A DNA stretch of 64,000 nt. Source: Bacilli bacterium (GTDB taxonomy: Bacteria; Bacillota_I; Bacilli_A; RFN20; CAG-826). Positions 34,510 through 43,109 of this stretch are shown piece after piece; positions within the stretch are counted from its first letter, which is position 1, and each line of letters begins with the position of its first letter. The stretch is taken from NCBI GenBank assembly GCA_024408335.1, contig JAKSVB010000009.1:1-64000 (forward strand), given 5' to 3'. Below the pieces are notes generated by a model. The model did no database searches and was not told the origin of the DNA. It worked only from the letters and a program-made list of their open reading frames with translations. The position numbers and the translations under genes were made by a program.

Positions 34510-35808
34510 CTAAATGAAAAGAGGAAGAAGGGCAACTGCCCCTAAAGCACCGACAAGCATGATGCCTGTAATGATAGAGCCGTATTTCAAATAATCGCCA
34601 AAAGAGAAGGAAATTCCCTTTCTTTTGAGGATGCTCATCCACATGATTCCTGCCAAAGCGCCGACTGGAGTGAGTAAAGCACCTAAATTAGAACCAATGA
34701 TTGTGCTATAAACGGAAACGAGGTTGCCATCAAGGATTCTGCTGAACATTAATGACATAGGAATATTGTTGACGAGGTTACAGGCTAAAACCGATGAGAC
34801 AAGATAAGCGGATCCTTGAAGGATATCGTTGCTCATCGCGTTCATGAAATTGCTTATCGAAACGAAAATGCCCGTTGAGTCTAACGCCATGATAATAACG
34901 AACATCGAGAGAATGAACGGAATGAGAGAATAAGGAAGCCTCTTGTATATTGATTTGATTTCGTGCTTTTTGGCGGTCAAAGAATGGATTAAGAGTATTA
35001 CCGATAGCGAAAGGGCAAAGATAAGGGTGATAAGCCACATCTCCATATTGATGAAATTGGAAATGGCTAAGAGGATGATAGTCAAAAGGAGATGGATGAG
35101 CGAAGCCCACATAAGGAATTTGTTCTTGATTGGTTTTGTTTCGATTTCAAAGACCTCGATAGGTTTTGCTAAGCTCTTATGGAAGACGAGCAGAAGCGCG
35201 CCGATTGAGAACAAACCGATTACGATGGTTGGAACTGCCATCGTTTTAAGATAGGAAACGAAATCGATTCCGAAAGCGGTGGATAAGAAGATGTTGGTAG
35301 GGTTACCGATTTCCAAAAGCATTGAGAAGGAATTGCCTGCCACAAATTCCATGACTAGATATGGAATAGGATTGAACTTTCCCTCTTTGGCCAGATAGAT
35401 GATGAAAGGGGTGAAAGTCAAAATAACGATGTCATTCGACGTGAATATGGTGGTCAAGGAGATCAAAACATATAAAGCAAAGAAAAGTGCCATCTGTGAT
35501 TTGTTGAATCTCTTTAGTGACCATGAGGCAAGGAAAGCGAAGAAACCAGAACGGTCAAGGCCTATTGAAAGAACGGATACTGATAAAAAGAGGATTAATA
35601 TCTTAATAGGGTTGATAGGGGTGTTGGTAAATAGCGCATCGAAAAGCTCTCTTTTATCAAACATTGGGAAGATCAAAAAGATGGTGGCCACTAGAAGCAG
35701 AGGCATATAGAAGGTGCTCAGCTTCGCTTTCCCTATTGTTAATGTTGGGTACGTAATGATGAGGGTGATCATTGCGACTATTGCGATAATTGAAAGAGCG
35801 ATAATCAT
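34510..35808 (-). CDS. ArsB/SLC13-type ion transporter permease
   Basis: A 432-aa protein with about 11 membrane helices. Family motifs are TSNDIVILTFTPFIIYLAK (near 118-136) and GNPTNIFLSTAFGIDFVSYL (near 165-184), with a second half repeat LACNLVNNIPMSLMFSRIL and GSNLGALLTPVGALAGI. These hairpin repeats define the ion transporter superfamily (ArsB, NhaD, DASS). Substrate may be an anion or Na+/H+; no ArsA or ArsR gene lies nearby, so arsenite export is not supported. The promoter is at 35826-35854. Confidence 0.8.
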   Translation of the reverse strand: MIIALSIIAIVAMITLIITYPTLTIGKAKLSTFYMPLLLVATIFLIFPMFDKRELFDALFTNTPINPIKILILFLSVSVLSIGLDRSGFFAFLASWSLKRFNKSQMALFFALYVLISLTTIFTSNDIVILTFTPFIIYLAKEGKFNPIPYLVMEFVAGNSFSMLLEIGNPTNIFLSTAFGIDFVSYLKTMAVPTIVIGLFSIGALLLVFHKSLAKPIEVFEIETKPIKNKFLMWASLIHLLLTIILLAISNFINMEMWLITLIFALSLSVILLIHSLTAKKHEIKSIYKRLPYSLIPFILSMFVIIMALDSTGIFVSISNFMNAMSNDILQGSAYLVSSVLACNLVNNIPMSLMFSRILDGNLVSVYSTIIGSNLGALLTPVGALAGIMWMSILKRKGISFSFGDYLKYGSIITGIMLVGALGAVALLPLFI

Positions 35809-35825
35809 AATAGTAAACGTTACGT

Positions 35826-35854
35826 ATTCTAGTCCTCACTCATTAGAGTAACAA
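35826..35854 (-). promoter_or_regulatory. Promoter of the ArsB/SLC13-type gene
   Basis: Minus strand -35 TTGTTA (35854-35849), 17-bp spacer, -10 TAGAAT (35831-35826). Confidence 0.65.
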
Positions 35855-35860
35855 GCAGAA

Positions 35861-35890
35861 AAAAACCGAAGTTTTGCAACTCCGGTTTGG
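35861..35890 (-). terminator. Terminator after the 195-aa membrane protein gene
   Basis: On the minus strand AAACCGGAGTT (35888-35878) pairs with AACTTCGGTTT (35873-35863, one mismatch) followed by TTTTT. Confidence 0.8.
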
Positions 35891-35918
35891 ATTTTGTTTC
35901 TTGTATCTCGATTTGAGA

Positions 35919-36506
35919 CTACATTGTCTCGCCTTCTTCGTTTGCACTCCAAACGTCGAAGCCGTTTTGTGTTAAGATCTCGTCGGTCTTTTCTTCAGCC
36001 TTGAATGCTTTCTTTAATGCAAAGCCAAGAGCTGCTAAGAGTAATGAGAGACCGATAAGGCCACCATAGATGCCGCCCCACATTAAACCGAGGACTGCAC
36101 CGCTATCGCCGCCACCCATCATCATAACGACGGTGATGATGATTGGAACGATGATTAAGTTAAGAGCTAACCTTCTGAAGAAGCTAACGATATTTGAAAT
36201 GGTTTCGACTAAGCCTAAGACAAAACCGCCTTGCCATACTTTTGGTCTGTTGAAGTATGCGTACTTAATGATCTTGACGTGCTTGTGGATCTTGGTTGTT
36301 GCGTAGCCGTCGCCGTAGGTGGTGTCTGCTGAGTATGAAACGTCTTCGTCAACAGTGTGGCCGATGTAGTGCCAGCCGAATGCTTTCTTTTCAAGCTTGA
36401 TGATTTGGCAACCGGCAGCGTATCTGACTGCTTTTGTCTTTAAGTCGCCTTTCTTTCTTCTGGCTTTTTCAGCCTTGACTTGTTGTCTTCTTTCTTCGTT
36501 TGTCAT
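35919..36506 (-). CDS. Membrane protein with basic N-terminus, unknown
   Basis: A 195-aa protein. Residues 1-30 are very basic (NEERRQQVKAEKARRKKGDLK), residues 35-90 form a soluble part (YIGHTVDEDVSYSADTTYGDG), and two or three membrane helices follow (about 95-165; LIIVPIIITVVMMMGGG, GLIGLSLLLAALGF). The tail is acidic. Shine-Dalgarno GAGAGGAAA is present. No family is recognised. The 352-bp gap upstream (36507-36858) holds an AT-rich leader, a G9 tract and the terminator of the next minus-strand gene. Confidence 0.6.
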   Translation of the reverse strand: MTNEERRQQVKAEKARRKKGDLKTKAVRYAAGCQIIKLEKKAFGWHYIGHTVDEDVSYSADTTYGDGYATTKIHKHVKIIKYAYFNRPKVWQGGFVLGLVETISNIVSFFRRLALNLIIVPIIITVVMMMGGGDSGAVLGLMWGGIYGGLIGLSLLLAALGFALKKAFKAEEKTDEILTQNGFDVWSANEEGETM

Positions 36507-36819
36507 AAGAAAAATTTCCTCTCCATATTTTTCTTGCGCCCTGCCTTTGAACTAACGCGAAAGGTAGTTCGCAAATTTTTACTTTATGTTAAATATGCTA
36601 TGCATTGTTGTCAATTGGGGGTAATTTTAAAACAAATTTGTTCCAAAAATGGAGATTTTATAGATATCGTGGGAACTTCCTAGCAAAATGTAAAGAAAAA
36701 ACTATCTAATGAAGTGCTAAAGAAGACAAATTATTAACAAAATGTTGGCAAAATAGACCGAATTTATACGATGAGTAGGGCTTTGTAAAAGTTTAATTGG
36801 GGGGGGGTGAATTATTAAA

Positions 36820-36852
36820 AATGAAAAAAGGCAAAGATTTTTCTTCGCCTTT
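36820..36852 (-). terminator. Terminator of the 547-aa membrane protein gene
   Basis: Minus strand AAAGGCGAAGA (36852-36842) pairs with TCTTTGCCTTT (36837-36827), followed by TTT and CATTTTT. Confidence 0.85.
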
Positions 36853-36858
36853 TGGAAC

Positions 36859-38502
36859 TTATTTACCGCCTTCTGAGCCATAGAGACCGTTGAAGTAATC
36901 TTCAGCAGCGTCTCCAGCTTCAGGGTCTTCGTCACCATTATCGCGGTGGTCATCGACGAATCCGCCTTGGTAGCTGTTGATGACTGAGCCGTATTCGGTT
37001 TGCCCATCTGCTGTATAGATGGAATCGGTTGGGTGATCGCTTGTTGAACCTTGTCCTCCTGGATTGCTTCCGTTGCCAGGTTCTGAGCCAGGATTTGAGC
37101 CAGGATTTGGATTTTGAGTTGGATCCGATGTAGGATCTGAACCATCGCCAGGGTTAGAAATGTCGGTTGGGTTTGAATCGTCTCCTGGATCTGAAGTAGT
37201 GGTATCGCTTGGCTCGCCTGGATCTGAAGTAGTGGTATCGCTTGGCTCGCCTGGGTTTGATGGATTATCTTTAGGGTCGGTATTGCTTGGACCGGCAGGA
37301 TTTGAAGGGTCTGTTGGATCGTCATCATCAGGATCTGTTTCAGTAGGATTGTTTGGATCGTCTGGTGATGATGGATCGACGAGGGTATCCATGAACTCTT
37401 TGACTGCAATTGCGAGTTCTTCATTCTTTTCTTGTGTGCCAACGATCTTTGTGACATCTTCAGCAACGCTTTGGAAGTCATCTTGAACGTTATTCATTGT
37501 AGTAGTAGAAGCGTCGCTTGAAATCTTATCTAAGCTATCAGCGATTGCCTTGACTGCTTGGTAGAGCGAATCTGCAGGATCAACTCCGGCAGCTTCAGCT
37601 TTAGCTAAAGCGTCTCTGAATTGAGCTGCTAAGCTGTGAGCTTTGTCAGCTAATTCTTGGCCGCTTAAGCGACTTAATTCGTTATACATATTTTGAAGAG
37701 CGTCTCTTGCCGCTTGGATGTCGAAATAAGCAAGGCCTGCGCCGAATGATTTGATGTTTTGGTCTTCCTCAGTCATGAGGGCTTTGCCAATCTCTTCGTT
37801 TGTGTTGGCGTTGTCGAGAGCGATGTCGACTTCTGTTTTAGCGGATTCGACTTTTTCGTATCTGCTTTGGATGTCAGAGTCGCCTTTTAAATCTTCGAGT
37901 AAATCATCGAGGATTGACTGCAAAGCGCTCTTGAAGGCTTCATCGGCTTCAAAATCTTCCATATCTTTTTTGAAACTGTCGATTCCTGAATCGGTGATAC
38001 CATCGAATGTATTAGTAGAGGTAACGCCAATGCTATCGATGTGATTAGGGTTTTTTGGGACAAAGAATGATCCAGCGAAGAAGGCTGCTGAAATAGCTAA
38101 TGCAGGGATAGCCCAAATAGATAAGGTGAAAGCCAAAGATTTTGTTGGCTTTTCTGCTAATCTTACTTCAGCGTCGTCACGTTGCATTGCATACATGGCA
38201 CTATCTTTTCCTTGGAATTCGATCATGGTGGAGATCTTTTCACATAAACCAAGTTTAGCGTCTAATCTAAGCGCGATCTTCTTATCTGATGGCATTGCCT
38301 TGTACCACATAAGAAGGCCAGAGCCGATAGCGGAGAGCAATCCAATAGTGACGCTTAAGCCTAATGCGAGTTGAGGATTTGTTAAATATGAGAGAAGGAT
38401 TGCAAGTGCTGCTGCAGTGAGTCCTACACCTAATCCTACAAGCACGGATTTAATTGCGTGTTCGATTAGGACTTTTTTCTTGAATCTTTTGAAATCTTTC
38501 AT
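36859..38502 (-). CDS. Membrane protein with helical outside domain and Pro/Asp/Ser-rich repeat tail
   Basis: A 547-aa protein; the start at 38502 is fixed by AGGAGG seven bases upstream. Two helices (about 18-40, 46-67), a cytoplasmic segment 'RLDAKLGLCEKISTMIEFQGKDSAMYAMQRDDAEVRL' (79-115), and a third helix (125-147) are followed by a long alpha-helical region (160-380) and a low-complexity region rich in Pro, Asp, Ser, Gly, Thr and Asn (about 385-500). That segment with 'L.EKISTMIEF' resembles membrane proteins found beside MoxR/DUF58 systems; this is a weak clue. The repeat tail includes a perfect 33-bp tandem duplication. Confidence 0.6.
   Translation of the reverse strand: MKDFKRFKKKVLIEHAIKSVLVGLGVGLTAAALAILLSYLTNPQLALGLSVTIGLLSAIGSGLLMWYKAMPSDKKIALRLDAKLGLCEKISTMIEFQGKDSAMYAMQRDDAEVRLAEKPTKSLAFTLSIWAIPALAISAAFFAGSFFVPKNPNHIDSIGVTSTNTFDGITDSGIDSFKKDMEDFEADEAFKSALQSILDDLLEDLKGDSDIQSRYEKVESAKTEVDIALDNANTNEEIGKALMTEEDQNIKSFGAGLAYFDIQAARDALQNMYNELSRLSGQELADKAHSLAAQFRDALAKAEAAGVDPADSLYQAVKAIADSLDKISSDASTTTMNNVQDDFQSVAEDVTKIVGTQEKNEELAIAVKEFMDTLVDPSSPDDPNNPTETDPDDDDPTDPSNPAGPSNTDPKDNPSNPGEPSDTTTSDPGEPSDTTTSDPGDDSNPTDISNPGDGSDPTSDPTQNPNPGSNPGSEPGNGSNPGGQGSTSDHPTDSIYTADGQTEYGSVINSYQGGFVDDHRDNGDEDPEAGDAAEDYFNGLYGSEGGK
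37187..37252. repeat. Two tandem 33-bp repeats inside the 36859-38502 gene
   Basis: The 33-bp unit beginning GGATCTGAAGTAGTGGTATC occurs at 37187-37219 and again without change at 37220-37252. In the protein it gives GEPSDTTTSDP twice. The unit length is a multiple of three, so copy number can change without a frameshift. Confidence 0.9.
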
Positions 38503-39085
38503 AAGTTTTCCTCCTTTTATTAAATCCAAATTGATTGAACTTAAAATGAATTTTTGAAATGAGTCAGACACTGCTAATTCATTTCTTGTGCATATGCTAA
38601 AACGGTTCTCAAAAAAGGCAAGAAGTATTTTTGATAATTTTTTAAAAGTCAAATAATCCAAGGCACGTGCAAACTGGCGTTTAATAGAAAACACTATAAA
38701 AAGTATTTGGAATTATTACAAAGTAATAAAGTTTGTCTAAAAAGAGAATTTCTCTAAATGAATTTCACGAGTAGTGGGTGATGATGACGCGAAAAATAAA
38801 AAGCAGATTTTGAAAAATGTAGTAAAATTTTTGACTGCGTTTTTTGGTTTAAACAGCGCTATAATATTCGAAAGTAAATTTCAATAATTATTTTTTGTTT
38901 TTTCTGTTTTGTGGAATGCTTTATTGGCTTTTATGCAAGCGACTGTCGTCGATTTGATGGATTCGTTTCTCTATTTTAAAAAGGTACAGAATCTGTATCT
39001 TTTAAGAGTTGATGTTTAGGTGCATGACGGTTCAGCGTTTTAGAAAAGAAATCTAGTTAATTCTGAGTAGTGTTCTGAATGGTAC
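38503..39085. other. Intergenic region without a recognised gene
   Basis: About 580 bp of AT-rich DNA. It holds the leader of the minus-strand gene (AGGAGG near 38510-38515), a TATAAT at 38860-38865 on the plus strand, and a hairpin AAAAGGTACAG (38979-38989) / CTGTATCTTTT (38993-39003) with short T-runs on both sides. A small RNA ending at that hairpin is possible; no known RNA family was recognised. Confidence 0.35.
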
Positions 39086-39114
39086 GAAAAAACCCGCCAC
39101 AACTTGTAGCGGGT
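39086..39114 (-). terminator. Terminator of the tRNA-Asn/tRNA-Glu transcript
   Basis: On the minus strand ACCCGCTAC (39114-39106) pairs with GTGGCGGGT (39100-39092) followed by TTTTTTC. Confidence 0.85.
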
Positions 39115-39125
39115 AATTTTCTAAA

Positions 39126-39202
39126 TGGTGACCTGTACGGGATTCGAACCCATGAATGCATGCGTGAAAGGCATGTGAGTTAAGCCGCTTCTCCAACAGG
39201 CC
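39126..39202 (-). tRNA. tRNA-Glu (anticodon TTC)
   Basis: A 77-nt cloverleaf with encoded CCA. Acceptor GGCCTGT/ACAGGTC, D-arm GAG/CTC, anticodon stem CATGC/GCATG with loop CTTTCAC, and T-loop GTTCGAATC. It follows tRNA-Asn on the same transcript. Confidence 0.95.
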
Positions 39203-39207
39203 ACGGC

Positions 39208-39284
39208 TGGCGCCTTCTAAAGGACTTGAACCTTCGACATCCTGATTAACAGTCAGGCGCTCTAACCAACTGAGCTAAGAAGGC
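39208..39284 (-). tRNA. tRNA-Asn (anticodon GTT)
   Basis: A 77-nt cloverleaf with encoded CCA. Acceptor GCCTTCT/AGAAGGC, anticodon loop CTGTTAA in a CCTGA/TCAGG stem, and T-loop GTTCAAGTC. Five bases separate it from tRNA-Glu. Confidence 0.95.
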
Positions 39285-39441
39285 AGCACGCTCCGAGAGC
39301 GCATGGATAATATTAATGAAACAATCTCTTTTTTGCAACTAGGTATTTCATTTTTTTCAAATGTTTTTTGTTTAAGGGCAAAAAATAGGTCTAATAACCC
39401 TTTTTAAAAGGTTTATAATCACATTTTGGAGAGCAAAATCA

Positions 39442-40050
39442 ATGTCACATCCATTCAAACACTTCTTATTAATACAAAGACATCGCCATCAAGTCATTCG
39501 TAATGGCTGGCATCTTGGCATTTTCTGGCAGTGCCTTAGACACGACCTTAGCAAGTTTGGCATAACCGAATTCAGTAGGGGAGCCAAATACTATGTTGGA
39601 AATCACTCTCCTATATATGAAGAAAGACTTCGTCATGTCTATTCTAGCGTTGCCTGCCTTCACCACACAAAAAGAAACAAACACCATTGGGAGCATTACG
39701 TCGACTTCTTTAAGGGAAGGATCGTCGTGAGGAATATGCCATATAAATACGCTGTCGAATATGTGGCTGACACTCTAGCGGCTTCAAAGACTTATAACCC
39801 AAAAGAATTCAAAAGAGGAACCACTTTGGAATATTTTTTGGCACACTCCCCATATATCTATATGACAGACGTGACTAGGGAATTCATCACTTGGATGCTT
39901 ACTGAATACCGCGATAATGGCTGGAAAAACCTCAAAAGAAAGAACACGAAGAAAAAGTATGAAGAGATTGCTAAAAAGCACCCTGAAACCAAGATGTTTG
40001 AGGCATTAAATATTCAAGGAGAATTGCCTCTTCTAAAAGAAGGGGTATAA
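39442..40050 (+). CDS. DUF5662 family protein
   Basis: A 202-aa soluble protein with the motif 'LRHDLSKFGITEFSRGAKYYVG' (near 34-55) and 'ACLHHTKRNKHHWEHYV' (near 73-89), rich in conserved His. This is the DUF5662 pattern, found in phages and Bacillota. The His/Asp-rich motifs look like an HD-type metal site, but the function is unknown. TATAAT (39414-39419) and GGAGAG (in the 39430s) precede the ATG. The stop codon TAA is part of the -10 box for the next gene. Confidence 0.8.
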   Translation: MSHPFKHFLLIQRHRHQVIRNGWHLGIFWQCLRHDLSKFGITEFSRGAKYYVGNHSPIYEERLRHVYSSVACLHHTKRNKHHWEHYVDFFKGRIVVRNMPYKYAVEYVADTLAASKTYNPKEFKRGTTLEYFLAHSPYIYMTDVTREFITWMLTEYRDNGWKNLKRKNTKKKYEEIAKKHPETKMFEALNIQGELPLLKEGV

Positions 40051-40051
40051 T
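40024..40051 (+). promoter_or_regulatory. Leaderless promoter of the Trk/Ktr operon
   Basis: -35 TTGCCT (40024-40029), 16-bp spacer, -10 TATAAT (40046-40051), then seven bases (CTTTGCT) before ATG at 40059, with no Shine-Dalgarno. The whole promoter lies in the end of the DUF5662 gene. Confidence 0.6.
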
Positions 40052-40058
40052 CTTTGCT

Positions 40059-40487
40059 ATGGCTATACGTAATAAAACTTTAATTATCGGCGTCGGAAGG
40101 CTCGGAATCGGAATCGCAAATCGAGCCAGCTCTAGAGGAGAAGACGTCATCGTCATCGACCCTGAACCATCGGCTCTTGCAAGACTCGATGATACCTTCA
40201 ACGGCTTCAAAGTGGCTGCTTCAGCTACCGATCTTTTCGCACTTGAACATAACTGCGAAGTTAAGACCGTCATGAAAGCCGCCATCGTTACAGGAGACGA
40301 CAATCTCAACCTTTTCCTTGCCCATCTTCTTTCGACAGTATACGAAGTTCCAAACATCATCGTTCGTTTCAATGACCCTGATAATGGACCTTTGGTCAAA
40401 GAGCTTCCGGGCGTCAGAACAATTTATCCATTCGATTTATCGCTTGAGAAATTTGGTGAGATCGATAATCAAGGGGAGGACAAATAA
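40059..40487 (+). CDS. Potassium channel regulatory protein, RCK_N domain only (TrkA-like)
   Basis: A 142-aa Rossmann domain with GVGRLGIGIANRA (11-23) and IVIDPEP, the NAD/ATP-binding RCK_N fold. The RCK_C domain is missing. It overlaps the next RCK gene by one base (TAATG). The pair plus the TrkH-like channel form one K+ uptake operon, with this protein as one half of the gating ring (inference). ATG at 40059 has no Shine-Dalgarno. Confidence 0.85.
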   Translation: MAIRNKTLIIGVGRLGIGIANRASSRGEDVIVIDPEPSALARLDDTFNGFKVAASATDLFALEHNCEVKTVMKAAIVTGDDNLNLFLAHLLSTVYEVPNIIVRFNDPDNGPLVKELPGVRTIYPFDLSLEKFGEIDNQGEDK

Positions 40488-41155
40488 TGAATATCGTTAT
40501 TGCTAATGGCGATCATGAAGCCTCTTACATCATTGATATGTTCAAATCCAAAGAGAACAATCTCATCGTTATCAATAGCAGCGAAGAGATTGCCATGACT
40601 CTTATGGAAAGAAAGCACGTTGCCGTCACTGTTGGTGACCCATGGCTTAACAGCACCCTTGAGGCTGCTGATATTTTTGAAGCGGATCTTTTTGTTTCTC
40701 TTTGCAAAAAAGACACAGATAATTTTGCAGCCTGCATGACCGCTAAAAAGATTTTCAAGGTCAAGAAATGCATCTGCGTCGTCCAAAACCCAAGAAACGT
40801 CGATCTTTATAAGAAAATCGGCATCGACAGCGTCATTTCAAGTACTTACCTTTTAGCCGCTAACATCAAAAATGAATCTAATGCAGATTCCCTTATCAAA
40901 TCTCTTTCTCTTGATGATGAGAAGATCGTTATGATTGAGGCAATCCTTTCAAGCAAATACATCGTCTGCGGACACGCCATCAAAGATATCGGCTTCCCAA
41001 AATTCGCATCTATTGCTTACATTGTTAGAAACTATAACTTCCTCATCCCTCATGGTGATGTCGAACTTAGAGAAGGCGATATGCTTATGATCGCCTGCGC
41101 TAAAGAAAACGAGAAAAAAGTCCTCGATTACCTTAAGAGAGAAAAGAGAGCTTAA
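40487..41155 (+). CDS. Potassium channel regulatory protein, RCK_N + RCK_C (TrkA-like)
   Basis: A 222-aa protein. The N-terminal domain (1-135) has a degenerate Rossmann start (MNIVIANGDHEASYIIDMF) where the usual GxGxxG is lost, while the C-terminal RCK_C domain (about 140-222; 'IVCGHAIKDIGFP..ASIAYIVRNYNFLIPHGDVELREGDMLMIACA') is intact. GGGGAGGA precedes the start. It and the RCK_N-only neighbour may form a mixed ring where only one subunit type binds nucleotide. Confidence 0.85.
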   Translation: MNIVIANGDHEASYIIDMFKSKENNLIVINSSEEIAMTLMERKHVAVTVGDPWLNSTLEAADIFEADLFVSLCKKDTDNFAACMTAKKIFKVKKCICVVQNPRNVDLYKKIGIDSVISSTYLLAANIKNESNADSLIKSLSLDDEKIVMIEAILSSKYIVCGHAIKDIGFPKFASIAYIVRNYNFLIPHGDVELREGDMLMIACAKENEKKVLDYLKREKRA

Positions 41156-41163
41156 TACACAAC

Positions 41164-42870
41164 ATGAAAAAAACGGTCAAAGGATTACAACTCATACTCG
41201 GGTACCTTGGCATTTTCTTGATTTTCGAAAGTGTCATCCCTCTTTTTCCTTTGGTCATGCTCTTTTTCTATCCTAAAGAGTGGCAAGTCTTCTTGGATTT
41301 CGTTATTCCTAGCGTAGTATCTCTCGGAATAGGCTTAGCTTTATTCTTCGCGTTTTTCAAAGGCAAAGAGAAAGCAAGACTTGGCAAAAGAGAAGACGCT
41401 TTGCTTCTTGTCCTTCTTTGGATTGCAGCGATAGTGATAGGGGCCTTCCCATTCTTCTTAAGCCAATTCGGCCCTCTCAATTTCAATAATCCAGAGGCCT
41501 CGCTTGGAATGAGCTACCCAGAGTCTTTCTTTGAGGCAACTTCAGGTTTGACCACAACCGGATTAACCGTTTTCCCTCAAAAGGCCTACCTTGATGGGGT
41601 TATATCTAGTGTTGGGGGAATCGATTCTTGTTCAACTTACCCTTTCGCCCACATGTTCCTTTTCCATCGTGCGTGGCTTCAATTCCTCGGTGGCGTTGGC
41701 CTTGTTCTTATTGTCACTTCAATCATCTCCAATAAGACAACATTCAAGCTCTATTTCGCCGAAGGTCATACCGACCAAGCGGTTCCTAACCTTGTTAAGA
41801 GCGCAAAATTGATTTTGATCGTTTACGCTGGTTGGATCATCTCTGGCTCTTTGGCTCTTTGGCTTGCTGGCATGCCTCCTTTCGAGGCAATTTGCACTTC
41901 GATGTGCTGCTTGGCAACCGGAGGATTCGCCACTCGTTCATCTTCGATTTATTGGTTTAGCAGCAATATGCCACAAGGCAATGTCACTAACCTCCTTTAT
42001 TCAGTTCCAAGCGCTATCGGAATCGAAATCATCACTTGCATTTTGATGATCGCAGGCGCTATCAATTTCTTGCTTCACATCTTCTTTATCAGAGGGCGCT
42101 TCAAAGACTTCTTTGGAGATATCGAGATCAAACTTATGTTTGGGCTTCTTATCTTCTCAACCCTTTTAACAAGCGTTTCAGCTTTCGAACTTTATGACGA
42201 AGGTGCAGGATTAGATTTCCTCACCTCATTAAGATATGGCGCATATTTTAGTGTCACAAGCTTGACAACAAGTGGCTTTGCAAATTTCCCATCTGTCTTA
42301 AAACTTGGCCCTGTATGTATCTTCATTGGCTGGGTCCTTATGACAATCGGTGGTGGAATGGGCTCAACTGCTGGCGGTATCAAACAATACCGTATCGGTA
42401 TTCTTGGAAAAGAATTCTTCTGGTTCTTCAAATACCATGATAGTTCAAGCAAAACAATTAACCCTCACCCACATAAGCGTTTTGGCGAAGTTAAAGAAGT
42501 CAAAGAAGGCACCGTTAAGGAAGCTTTGAACTTCACTGTCATCGTCCTTTGTTTCTTCTTTACTGGCGCTGTAGCCATGATGTTCTTGCCAAAACTTGAT
42601 GGCCTTAACTCGACGAGCTGGTTCCAACGCTGCTTCTATGAATTCATGAACGCTTTCTCTTCTGAAGGTATGTCCATGATGGCGTATACCGAATACAAGG
42701 CCCTACAACCGACTGCATATGTGGCGATGCTTTGGATTCTTACGACTGGCATGTTCTTCGGACGTCTAGAAATCACTCCGATCATCTTTGCGGGAAGCAG
42801 GCTCTTCGTAACGCCTGTGGTCGAATATAGGAAACGCCGCAAGAAAGAAAAAATGAGGCAAAGCATCTAA
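41164..42870 (+). CDS. TrkH/KtrB-type potassium uptake channel
   Basis: A 568-aa protein with about 12 helices. Four pore loops of the Trk/Ktr family are visible: FFEATSGLTTTGLTVF, CTSMCCLATGGFATRS, FSVTSLTTSGFANF and FYEFMNAFSSEGMSM; the Gly of each is the filter residue. The region 'MTIGGGMGSTAGGIKQYR' is the gate-linked loop. It is longer than KtrB because of two extra N-terminal helices, as in TrkH. It is the last gene of the operon. Confidence 0.92.
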   Translation: MKKTVKGLQLILGYLGIFLIFESVIPLFPLVMLFFYPKEWQVFLDFVIPSVVSLGIGLALFFAFFKGKEKARLGKREDALLLVLLWIAAIVIGAFPFFLSQFGPLNFNNPEASLGMSYPESFFEATSGLTTTGLTVFPQKAYLDGVISSVGGIDSCSTYPFAHMFLFHRAWLQFLGGVGLVLIVTSIISNKTTFKLYFAEGHTDQAVPNLVKSAKLILIVYAGWIISGSLALWLAGMPPFEAICTSMCCLATGGFATRSSSIYWFSSNMPQGNVTNLLYSVPSAIGIEIITCILMIAGAINFLLHIFFIRGRFKDFFGDIEIKLMFGLLIFSTLLTSVSAFELYDEGAGLDFLTSLRYGAYFSVTSLTTSGFANFPSVLKLGPVCIFIGWVLMTIGGGMGSTAGGIKQYRIGILGKEFFWFFKYHDSSSKTINPHPHKRFGEVKEVKEGTVKEALNFTVIVLCFFFTGAVAMMFLPKLDGLNSTSWFQRCFYEFMNAFSSEGMSMMAYTEYKALQPTAYVAMLWILTTGMFFGRLEITPIIFAGSRLFVTPVVEYRKRRKKEKMRQSI

Positions 42871-42885
42871 AAAACATTTAATAAC

Positions 42886-42915
42886 TTGCTAGTTTGCTTA
42901 AGCGGGAGTTATAAT
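42886..42915 (+). promoter_or_regulatory. Promoter of tRNA-Trp
   Basis: -35 TTGCTA (42886-42891), 18-bp spacer, -10 TATAAT (42910-42915). Confidence 0.65.
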
Positions 42916-42936
42916 AACGCTCGCCTAAGAGGCCAT

Positions 42937-43010
42937 AGGGGCATAGTTCATCGGCAGAATAATAGTCTCCAAAACTACTGAGGTGGGTTCGATTCCTACT
43001 GCCCCTGCCA
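42937..43010 (+). tRNA. tRNA-Trp (anticodon CCA)
   Basis: A 74-nt cloverleaf with encoded CCA. Acceptor AGGGGCA/TGCCCCT, anticodon loop CTCCAAA, T-loop GTTCGATTC. The CCA anticodon reads only UGG, in line with UGA being a stop. Confidence 0.95.
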
Positions 43011-43023
43011 AAACAAAAAAGAT

Positions 43024-43048
43024 ACCGCTCAATGAGCGGTTTTCTTTT
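43024..43048 (+). terminator. Terminator after tRNA-Trp
   Basis: ACCGCTC (43024-43030) / GAGCGGT (43034-43040) followed by TTTCTTTT. Confidence 0.85.
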
Positions 43049-43109
43049 GCTTTCTTGCCTATGTTCTTCTAAATTATTTATATAAATAAAATTGTTATTA
43101 GGAGTCCTT

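Noticed and set aside
34510-35808. Arsenite efflux (ars) system
   Set aside because: The permease fold fits ArsB but also NhaD and SLC13 carriers, and no arsR, arsA or arsC lies nearby.
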